Source of the DNA: Shewanella sp. AS1
GTDB lineage: Bacteria; Pseudomonadota; Gammaproteobacteria; Enterobacterales; Shewanellaceae
Length of the DNA stretch: 64,000 bases
Assembly: GCF_021412565.1 (NCBI RefSeq)
Contig: NZ_JAKCLJ010000007.1
Coordinates: 1-64,000 of the forward strand
Direction of reading: 5' to 3'
Below are positions 57,712-64,000 of this stretch, in pieces. The notes below the pieces were generated by a model, which was given only the letters and a program-made list of their open reading frames with translations, was not told the origin of the DNA and ran no database searches. Positions within the stretch are counted from its first letter, which is position 1. Each line of letters begins with the position of its first letter. Made by a program: the position numbers and the translations under genes.

Positions 57712-58488
57712 GTGAAGATGCATTCAGAAATAGACAATGATGAGATCCTCTCCGATAGCGAGATCTTGCGCTATAGTCGCCATATTTCTATTAAGGCGAT
57801 GGATTTTGAGGGGCAGGAGAAACTCAAGCTGGCCAAGGTGCTGGTGATTGGTGCCGGCGGTCTGGGCTGCGCCGCCACTCAGTATCTGGCTGTGGCCGGC
57901 ATAGGCAAGATGACCCTGGTGGATTTCGATACCGTTGAACTGTCAAACCTCCAGCGCCAGGTACTGCATCAGGATCATAATATTGGCCAGCCTAAGGTGG
58001 AGTCGGCTAAAGAGACACTGACCCAGCTTAATCCCCATATTGAGATAAGCACGATCAATGCAGTGCTGGACGATCCAGAGATAGATGCGCTGGTGGCAGA
58101 GCACAGTTTAGTGCTGGATTGCACAGACAACATTGCGGTGCGAGAGCAGCTCAATAAAAGTTGTTTCGCCCACAAGGTGCCTCTGGTATCCGCGGCAGCG
58201 ATCCGCATGGAAGGCACAGTGACAGTGTTTAATTATGCCGATACCAGCCCCTGTTACCTCTGCTACAGCAAGCTGTTTGGCGATCAGCAACTCACCTGTG
58301 TCGAGTCGGGCATCCTGGCACCTGTGGTGGGCATGATAGGTTGTCTTCAGGCTGTTGAGGCGATCAAGATGCTGACCGGGATGGGAAAACCCCTGGTTGG
58401 CCGCATCTTGATGGTGGATGCCATGACCATGGAATTTCGTGAAATGAAACTGTTGAAAAAGCCAGATTGCGCTGTTTGCAGTGAGTGA
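57712..58488 (+). CDS. moeB: Molybdopterin-synthase adenylyltransferase MoeB
   Basis: A 258-residue E1-like enzyme that adenylates the C-terminus of MoaD. ATP-binding VIGAGGLGCAATQYLAVAGIG is near residue 45, VDFDTVELSNLQRQVLH follows, and two zinc CxxC pairs (CYLC and CAVC) lie in the C-terminal half. The start is uncertain between the GTG at 57712 and an ATG two codons on (57718); no strong ribosome site distinguishes them. Probably co-transcribed with moeA. Confidence 0.95.
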   Translation: MKMHSEIDNDEILSDSEILRYSRHISIKAMDFEGQEKLKLAKVLVIGAGGLGCAATQYLAVAGIGKMTLVDFDTVELSNLQRQVLHQDHNIGQPKVESAKETLTQLNPHIEISTINAVLDDPEIDALVAEHSLVLDCTDNIAVREQLNKSCFAHKVPLVSAAAIRMEGTVTVFNYADTSPCYLCYSKLFGDQQLTCVESGILAPVVGMIGCLQAVEAIKMLTGMGKPLVGRILMVDAMTMEFREMKLLKKPDCAVCSE

Positions 58489-58571
58489 GTATTTACTTTT
58501 TGTTCGTTTCTGTTGTCTGTCCCAGGCCTAAATCTTGGGGCAGAAGCATTTTAGTTCCACGGACTCTTTGG

Positions 58572-59279
58572 CTATTTAAGATGACGGCCGCCGTCCAGTG
58601 GCAATGATCGCCCCGTAATATAGTGGCTCTGCAGCAGATAATCCAGGGCCTGTAATACCTCGTTTTCGCCTCCCTCTCTTTGCAGCAAAGATTTACCCCG
58701 CGCCTTCTGTTTGTAGGCATCGTCATCATTTTCATTAAAACAGATCAAGGCCGGCGCAATGCTGTTCACCTTGATTTTTGGTGCGTATTTTGCTGCGAAG
58801 GAAAGGGTTAGATTCTCCAGTGCCGCCTTGCTGGCTGCGTAGGCTATATGCTTCTGGCTGCCTTTTTGAGCGACAAAGTCAGTGATATGGATAATGTCGG
58901 CTTGCTGTGGACTGTTAATTAACAGCGGCGCAAAGGCCAGATTAAGCCGATAGGGCGCGCTTACATGCACTTGCATCACTTGCTCCATAATGGCATGAGT
59001 CCCGATGGGATCATCATCGGTTAGCCAGAGTGAGGCGTTATGTATGATGGCATCCAGATGTTGATATTTGCCAATCACAGCCTGGATCAGCTTTTCTATC
59101 TCATCCGCCTGGGTGAAATCACATTGATAGAGATCGGCACCCGCCAGTTCCAGTTTTACCAGGCTAGGATAGCGACGGCGAAAAGTACCTATCACCTGAT
59201 AGCCGCGGGCAAGATAAGCCTTGGCGAGGTAGAGGCCGATCCGCTTACCGACACCTGTGATCAATATTCTGGGCTGCAT
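58572..59279 (-). CDS. folM: Dihydromonapterin reductase FolM
   Basis: A 235-residue short-chain dehydrogenase/reductase. ILITGVGKRIGLYLA is the NADP-binding motif, HNASLWL and the catalytic YAASKAALENLTLSFAAKYAPKIKVNSIAPALI, with FNENDDDAYKQKA and ITGRSLPLDGGRHLK, are the features that separate FolM from other SDRs. It reduces dihydromonapterin to tetrahydromonapterin, the cofactor of phenylalanine hydroxylase in several proteobacteria. Convergent with moeB. Confidence 0.92.
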   Translation of the reverse strand: MQPRILITGVGKRIGLYLAKAYLARGYQVIGTFRRRYPSLVKLELAGADLYQCDFTQADEIEKLIQAVIGKYQHLDAIIHNASLWLTDDDPIGTHAIMEQVMQVHVSAPYRLNLAFAPLLINSPQQADIIHITDFVAQKGSQKHIAYAASKAALENLTLSFAAKYAPKIKVNSIAPALICFNENDDDAYKQKARGKSLLQREGGENEVLQALDYLLQSHYITGRSLPLDGGRHLK

Positions 59280-59618
59280 ACTCTTCCTTATCTATTTTTG
59301 TCTGATTCTATCTTAATCAAGAAAGCCCCAATTTGTATCGGTTTTTATCTCTGTTGATAATAACCATCATCTTGTTATTAGTTAGTGTTCTAATGAGTTG
59401 GTTTTGGCGAAACACTTAAGATTGCTGCTGTAGAATCATGATATGGGCTTTTTTGTCCAATGTATGTCGCAAAAACCGCTATATTGTTGGACGTTGAACT
59501 TATGATCGTTACAATGAAAGGTAACACTATTTTGTGGATTACTATGAGTTCAAATCATTTTCGATTGAAAACTTGATTTTCTGGTGGTGATTCTTCTACG
59601 CGTTAATGGAGAGAATCA
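59280..59618. promoter_or_regulatory. Upstream region of the BCCT transporter, with a BetI-like motif
   Basis: A 339-bp gap with no gene. TTGGACGTTGAA at 59487-59498 (reverse complement TTCAACGTCCAA) is one base from the core of the BetI operator TTGAACGTCCAA, which controls choline and betaine genes. This is a single-site match without a betI gene nearby. GGAGAG about seven bases before the ATG is the ribosome site. Confidence 0.4.
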
Positions 59619-61190
59619 ATGACAAAGGGTATTGATAAATACAGTATAGACAGTACCGATTATACGATAGGTCAAGACAATGTTCAGAAGTGGGGGTTCG
59701 ATGTACATAACCCGGTTTTTGGGGTCAGTGCGGGGCTGATTTTCGCCTTCCTGCTTGCAACACTGCTAACCGATCCCGACACTGCTAAGAGTGTACTCGA
59801 TGGGGTCAAATGGAAGATTATCGGCGCATTCGATTGGTTGTTTATCTGGTCTGGCAATATCTTCGTCCTCTTCTGTCTCGCCTTAATTGTGTCTCCTTTC
59901 GGTCGAATTCGACTCGGGGGAACAGAAGCCACTGCCGATTACTCTTTTATCTCCTGGCTTTCTATGCTGTTTGCTGCCGGTATGGGGATAGGTTTGATGT
60001 TCTGGAGTGTCGCCGAGCCTGTGGCCTATTTTACCGGTTGGTATGAGACGCCACTCGGGGTCGAACCTAATACTCCGGAAGCAGCAAAACTGGCCCTTGG
60101 CGCCACCATGTTCCACTGGGGACTGCATCCCTGGGCCATTTATGGTGTTGTGGCGCTCTCTTTAGCCTTCTTCGCCTATAACAAGGGATTACCCCTCTCT
60201 ATTCGTTCTATTTTCTATCCTATTTTGGGTGACAGAGCCTGGGGCTGGGCGGGACATATTGTCGATATTCTTGCCGTGCTAGCCACCCTGTTCGGTTTGG
60301 CGACTTCTCTAGGCTTAGGTGCCCAGCAGGCGGCCAGTGGTATCCATCATGTTTTTGGTGTCGATGCCGGCATGGGGCTGCAGATTGTGGTGATTATCGC
60401 CGTGACCCTGCTTGCCGTAGTCTCTGTTGTTAGGGGGATTGATGGCGGTGTGAAAGTGATCAGTAACATCAATATGATAGTGGCATTTTTACTGCTTATC
60501 TTAGTGGCAATGATTGGTTATGCCGTGACTCTGGGCTCGATTCCCACCACCTTGATGGCTTATGTTGAGAATATTATTCCTCTGAGTAATCCCCATGGCC
60601 GTACCGATGAAGCCTGGTTCCAGGGCTGGACAGTATTCTATTGGGCCTGGTGGATCTCTTGGTCACCTTTTGTGGGCATGTTTATCGCCCGTGTTTCCAA
60701 GGGCCGTACCGTACGTGAGTTTATTACCGCCGTGCTGCTGGTGCCGACTTTTGTGACTTTAATCTGGATGTCTGTCTTTGGCGGCATGGCAATCGATCAG
60801 GTGGTGAACAAGATAGGCGAGTTAGGGACAAACGGACTGACCCATGTGCCTCTGGCCATGTTCGAGATGTTTGATGTGCTGCCATTTGGTGTGCTGCTTT
60901 CTATTATCGCGGTCGTGTTGGTGCTGGTGTTCTTTATCACTTCGTCTGACTCGGGTTCTCTGGTGATCGACAGCATTACCGCAGGCGGCAAGATAGATGC
61001 ACCAGTACCACAACGTGTGTTCTGGGCACTGCTTGAGGGCGCGATTGCGATTGCGCTGCTCTGGATAGGCGGAACGGAGGCGATTCAGGCGCTGCAGGCG
61101 GGGGCGATTTCCACCGCATTGCCCTTTACCGTGATCCTACTGCTGATGTGTGTCAGCCTGCTTAAAGGGATGCGAACCGAGCGTTTCTAG
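59619..61190 (+). CDS. BCCT-family betaine/carnitine/choline transporter
   Basis: A 523-residue inner-membrane transporter with twelve hydrophobic segments. The family signature is in WTVFYWAWWISWSPFVGMFIARVSKGRTVREF, with the tryptophan-rich substrate region, plus AAGMGIGLMFWSVAEPVAYF. The C-terminus is short (ends KGMRTERF), lacking the long cytoplasmic tail that osmosensing BetP and BetT carry. Likely substrate is a quaternary amine such as glycine betaine; uptake for osmoprotection or nutrition. Confidence 0.92.
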   Translation: MTKGIDKYSIDSTDYTIGQDNVQKWGFDVHNPVFGVSAGLIFAFLLATLLTDPDTAKSVLDGVKWKIIGAFDWLFIWSGNIFVLFCLALIVSPFGRIRLGGTEATADYSFISWLSMLFAAGMGIGLMFWSVAEPVAYFTGWYETPLGVEPNTPEAAKLALGATMFHWGLHPWAIYGVVALSLAFFAYNKGLPLSIRSIFYPILGDRAWGWAGHIVDILAVLATLFGLATSLGLGAQQAASGIHHVFGVDAGMGLQIVVIIAVTLLAVVSVVRGIDGGVKVISNINMIVAFLLLILVAMIGYAVTLGSIPTTLMAYVENIIPLSNPHGRTDEAWFQGWTVFYWAWWISWSPFVGMFIARVSKGRTVREFITAVLLVPTFVTLIWMSVFGGMAIDQVVNKIGELGTNGLTHVPLAMFEMFDVLPFGVLLSIIAVVLVLVFFITSSDSGSLVIDSITAGGKIDAPVPQRVFWALLEGAIAIALLWIGGTEAIQALQAGAISTALPFTVILLLMCVSLLKGMRTERF

Positions 61191-61215
61191 AGTTTTTAGC
61201 ATTAAGCTGTTGAGT

Positions 61216-61245
61216 AAAAAAGGAGACTAAGTAGTCTCCTTTTTT
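61216..61245. terminator. Bidirectional terminator between the BCCT gene and the exonuclease gene
   Basis: Near-perfect 14-bp stem AAAAAAGGAGACTA/TAGTCTCCTTTTTT with a minimal loop, T runs on both strands, one base from the exonuclease stop codon. Confidence 0.93.
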
Positions 61246-61246
61246 G

Positions 61247-61966
61247 TTACTGCCAGAACTCTTTAATGCTTTGTTTAGGGTTAAAATGATGGGCTATCTG
61301 CGCCTGCAACAGTTCGGCCGTGGCGATGGCATCGGTGAGGGCATGGTGGGGTGGGTAGTTAGGTAGGCCGTAGCGTTGGCGGCAGGCACCTAATCTGACC
61401 GATTGCTTCTTCTCTCCCTTGAGGCGTTTCCAGAGCCCGCCATGAAGGCGACTCTGGATCCGGGCCTCCAGCTCCATGGTATCCACCACGGGAAACTCGA
61501 TTCCTCTGTTGATACGTGCCATTAACCCACGCTCTAAAAATTGCCTCTCTATCTGCTGGCAATGCACCACCATGATCTTACCTGCCATCTCTTCGAGCAC
61601 CTGTTCGAAGATGGCGGATAGATCTGGCGCATCTAGGATATCGCTGTGGGTAATGCCATGAATAATCACAGATTCATCGGCCAGTTTTTCCCTAGGCCTT
61701 AAGGTCCAGTTCTTGGCGCGACCAGTGAAAATACGCTGCAGGTTAAAGGGGATTGTGCCTATGCTGATGATATCGTCTCTATCGGGATTGAGGCCTGTGG
61801 TTTCAAAGTCCATCGCGAGAAACTCTATCTCGTCGATAGGTGTCTCTGGGGGCGGCAGAGGGGTGGCATAGTATTGGCGCAGACCAGGATGGTCTATCAC
61901 CTTTAACTTCTGGGCAAATTTACCCTGCCAGTCGATGCTGGGAGCTGAGAGAAGTTTTTTTAGCAT
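61247..61966 (-). CDS. DEDDh 3'-5' exonuclease (PolIII epsilon-like)
   Basis: A 239-residue nuclease of the DnaQ family. ExoI is LAMDFETTGLNP (Asp and Glu, about residue 50), ExoII lies in MVVHCQQIERQFL, and ExoIII is HHALTDAIATAEL (His and Asp). An N-terminal 45-residue extension precedes the domain. It is paired with the CBS/DUF294 gene 59 bp upstream, an association I recall from Shewanella and Vibrio genomes near solute transporters, whose purpose is unknown. Just before its start lies a 3x14-bp repeat. Confidence 0.88.
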   Translation of the reverse strand: MLKKLLSAPSIDWQGKFAQKLKVIDHPGLRQYYATPLPPPETPIDEIEFLAMDFETTGLNPDRDDIISIGTIPFNLQRIFTGRAKNWTLRPREKLADESVIIHGITHSDILDAPDLSAIFEQVLEEMAGKIMVVHCQQIERQFLERGLMARINRGIEFPVVDTMELEARIQSRLHGGLWKRLKGEKKQSVRLGACRQRYGLPNYPPHHALTDAIATAELLQAQIAHHFNPKQSIKEFWQ

Positions 61967-62008
61967 ATTAATACCCCGAGATTAATACCACGAGATTAAT
62001 ACCACGAG
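61967..62008. repeat. Three tandem 14-bp repeats before the exonuclease gene
   Basis: ATTAATACCCCGAG, ATTAATACCACGAG, ATTAATACCACGAG in direct succession, ending at the exonuclease start codon. On the minus strand the copy next to the gene reads CTCGGGGTATTAAT, in which the single changed base makes GGGG 8 bases from the ATG; the others read CTCGTGG. The 59-bp gap between the two genes is mostly this repeat. Confidence 0.95.
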
Positions 62009-62025
62009 AGTGCTCACCTCTATTC

Positions 62026-63915
62026 TCACTTAAACTGATTGCTGGCTTGGTAACGGAACTTGAGGAAGTTCTGGCCATTACTCAATATCTGGAACGCATC
62101 TTTCAGGTTGCGCCGCTCGAAGTCTGACAGGTTCTCAGGCTCGATATTGTTGTCGGGCGCGATCTCATGCTCAACATCATAGGCCTGGTGGCGAATCCGC
62201 ACCATGGAGATAAACTCCATGGCATCACGCAGATCCTGAGCGCGGCCCTTAGGTAAGATGTTGGCATCGATTATGTCATCCAAGCGTTCGAAGGAGTTGC
62301 GAGCCCTCGACCCCACAGCCAGTGCGTGAACCCTAATCAAGTCTGCTAGCGGCGCCGTGCCGCGACGCTTGAGGTTGATGGAGTTGTTGTGGCGGCCATC
62401 TTTTTCCATCACAAAATCTTTGAAGAAGCCCAGCGGTGGTGTTCGATTAAGGGCATTGCGGGCAAGGCAGGCTAGGAAGCGGTTATTTTTCCGAGCCCGG
62501 CGGACAATGAAGCCATTGAGCTGCTCGGCCCATTTGAGTTTGCCGTAGACGCCGTCGAGGTCGAAGAAGATAGAGGCGTTTAACAGCGCCTTGGGGTTGG
62601 GGGTGTCTATCCAGTCGGCAAAGCAAGCTTCCCACTCCTTGCGGGTCATACGCCAGGTGGGATTGGTGGCCATAATGTCGCCGGTGCAGTAGCTGTAACC
62701 ACATTTATCTAAACCATAGCAGACATAGTGAGAAAGCTTGCAGAAGTAGTCATCGTGTTTGGCCTTATCGAAACTGTCATCCAGTATGATGGCATTGTCT
62801 TGGTCGGTAACGATAAGCTGCTCGTCGCGCCCCATGGAGCCCAATGCCAGAAAACAGTAAGGCACAGGTGGCGGGCCAAGCTCGGTCTCGGCCAGCTCAA
62901 GGATCCGCTGTTTAAAACTGCGGCCGATAACTGACATAGCACTGCCGACCATATGGGAGTTGGCATCTTCATTCACCAAGCGTACAAAACTGTCTTTCAC
63001 CTGGGAGGCGATGACGGCCAGTTCTTCTATAGAATGTTGCTGGAAGATGCTGCTCACCAGCAAAAGCGAATTCTGGGATTCATAACGCATAATATCTGTG
63101 GCTTCGATAATGCCTATGGGCTGGCGACCTTTTAATATCGGCAGATGATGCACGTTATAGCGCAGCATGGTAAGCATGGCTTCGTAGACATAGGCGTTAT
63201 GATCTAGGCTGAGCACTTCAGTGGTGACAATAGAAGCCACTTTATCCTGGGGGTCTATGCCCTCTGCCACAACTTGGGTGCACAGATCCCTGTCGGTGAT
63301 TATACCCATCAAAGGCGAGGTGTCATCTTCATCATCCTCCAACGCATCTGGATCTATAACCAAGAGGGAAGAGACATTATCTTGCGCCATCCGAATGGCG
63401 GCGGCCTGGATACTTTCATCTTTGTTAATCAACGGCGCGTCGCGGTAGATAAGGTTTCTTACCTTGGAGGTGGTCAGGTCGTTTTGATCTTTAGAGCTGG
63501 AAACTGCCTGGCGCAGACGGGCATTGTCTTCGACCTCGACAAAGTCGGCGAAGGTATCATATTGCTCGTAGAGTCTCTGAAAGACGGCCTCGGGGATGCA
63601 ATAAACGAGAGTGTCTTCGATTGCCTTAACGGGAAAACGCACCTTATTGTTGGTCAGCAGCCCCATCTGACCGAAGAGGTCGCCTGTATCCAGGCGATTA
63701 TAAAGCTCGCCCTTACGGCGGTAGACCTCGACTTCACCGCTACGCACCATGTAGAGATCATGTATATGATCGCCAAAATGGATAATAGGGGTGTCTTTTC
63801 GATAGTAGGCGATCTCTACATGGTGACAGATCTCAGTGACCGCCTCTTCGGGAAGAGAGTTAAACGGAGGATATTGGACTAAAAAGTTTTGGATTTCGTT
63901 TAACTCGGCTTCCAT
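62026..63915 (-). CDS. cNMP-binding / CBS / DUF294 nucleotidyltransferase-like protein
   Basis: A 629-residue multidomain signalling protein. N-terminal cyclic-nucleotide-binding domain (residues about 15-125, with LFGQMGLLTNN), two CBS domains (about 155-290, TDRDLCTQVV and TDIMRY), a DUF294 putative nucleotidyltransferase (GSMGRDEQLIVTDQDNA, the G-S-x-D-x-D metal motif), and a DUF294_C helical tail. An upstream extension to 63957 lacks a ribosome site; ATG at 63915 is preferred. Possibly senses cNMP and adenine nucleotides and modifies a partner; the target is unknown. Confidence 0.87.
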   Translation of the reverse strand: MEAELNEIQNFLVQYPPFNSLPEEAVTEICHHVEIAYYRKDTPIIHFGDHIHDLYMVRSGEVEVYRRKGELYNRLDTGDLFGQMGLLTNNKVRFPVKAIEDTLVYCIPEAVFQRLYEQYDTFADFVEVEDNARLRQAVSSSKDQNDLTTSKVRNLIYRDAPLINKDESIQAAAIRMAQDNVSSLLVIDPDALEDDEDDTSPLMGIITDRDLCTQVVAEGIDPQDKVASIVTTEVLSLDHNAYVYEAMLTMLRYNVHHLPILKGRQPIGIIEATDIMRYESQNSLLLVSSIFQQHSIEELAVIASQVKDSFVRLVNEDANSHMVGSAMSVIGRSFKQRILELAETELGPPPVPYCFLALGSMGRDEQLIVTDQDNAIILDDSFDKAKHDDYFCKLSHYVCYGLDKCGYSYCTGDIMATNPTWRMTRKEWEACFADWIDTPNPKALLNASIFFDLDGVYGKLKWAEQLNGFIVRRARKNNRFLACLARNALNRTPPLGFFKDFVMEKDGRHNNSINLKRRGTAPLADLIRVHALAVGSRARNSFERLDDIIDANILPKGRAQDLRDAMEFISMVRIRHQAYDVEHEIAPDNNIEPENLSDFERRNLKDAFQILSNGQNFLKFRYQASNQFK

Positions 63916-64000
63916 CTTTGTTCCAGCTATAGGGTGAATAATTTCATTATATATCACTGAGCTAAGCTGTGTTGCGATACGGGGCGGTTAATGAGCCGTC
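63916..64000. other. End of window: upstream region of the CBS/DUF294 gene
   Basis: 85 bp remaining, AT-rich, presumably promoter or the end of a further gene outside the window. Nothing else recognised. Confidence 0.4.

Noticed and set aside
63274-63882. A 202-codon plus-strand ORF opposite the CBS/DUF294 gene
   Set aside because: It lies wholly antisense to a well-supported multidomain gene and has no recognisable motif; a mirror of that gene's codon bias.

Overview
The window is a chromosomal segment of a gammaproteobacterium, almost certainly Shewanella or a close relative. The evidence is gene order and protein sequence: an mnmG-mioC origin region, the atp operon next to parAB, dnaA-dnaN-recF-gyrB, the glyQS/tag neighbourhood, and fadBA-pepQ-yigZ-trkH-hemG. 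The segment holds the replication origin and about 50 kb to one side of it. No insertion sequence, prophage, CRISPR array, tRNA or rRNA gene was seen.

Layout. 1-13.1 kb (minus strand): mnmG, rsmG, parA, parB, atpIBEFHAGDC and glmU run away from the origin, ending at a hairpin followed by a remarkable 30-nt homopolymer. 13.1-13.6 kb: oriC, with 19 GATC sites, four DnaA-box matches, an AT-rich unwinding region and an IHF-like site. 13.6-18.1 kb (minus): mioC, mnmE, yidC, yidD, rnpA, rpmH. 18.1-18.55 kb: a divergent control region that is also rich in GATC and DnaA boxes. 18.55-24.6 kb (plus): dnaA, dnaN, recF, gyrB. 24.7-29.5 kb: an orphan pxpC-like gene, glyS, glyQ and tag. 29.5-35.4 kb: a hypothetical protein, a very large periplasmic beta-propeller/amidohydrolase, a MOSC protein, tusA and ybaK. 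This stretch carries two perfect parS sites and one parS-like site in coding sequence; a fourth, weaker one lies in recF. 35.4-44.2 kb: fadBA facing pepQ-yigZ-trkH-hemG, then an ArsR-family repressor with the two-cysteine layout of HlyU/SqrR persulfide sensors, divergent from a second hemG. 44.3-53 kb: a THEM6-like thioesterase, a GST, a Tag-like protein without Tag's key residues, an RND efflux pair, and an M14 carboxypeptidase. 53-54 kb: a lipoprotein of seven to eight 18-residue DGSG repeats behind a strong candidate sigma-54 promoter. 54.1-59.3 kb: a GIY-YIG protein, FMN riboswitch and ribB, ferritin, moeAB, folM. 59.6 kb to the end: a BCCT transporter, then a DEDDh exonuclease and a cNMP/CBS/DUF294 protein.

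How it fits together. The origin-proximal half is housekeeping: initiation (oriC, DnaA), segregation (ParA, ParB and their parS sites, all found here on the dnaA side of oriC), sliding clamp, gyrase, ribosome/tRNA maintenance, membrane insertion, and ATP synthesis. The distal half is metabolic and envelope functions: fatty-acid beta-oxidation, haem, riboflavin, molybdenum cofactor, pterin and potassium uptake, plus several poorly characterised genes.

The observations I rate highest are the parS site that is also a terminator-like palindrome, the parS sites inside coding sequence, the ArsR/hemG2 pair with a perfect operator-like palindrome, the sigma-54-preceded DGSG-repeat lipoprotein, the Tag-like protein lacking the catalytic glutamate, and a 14-bp tandem repeat in which one changed base creates a Shine-Dalgarno-like sequence. 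All identifications come from reading the sequence; no database search was run.
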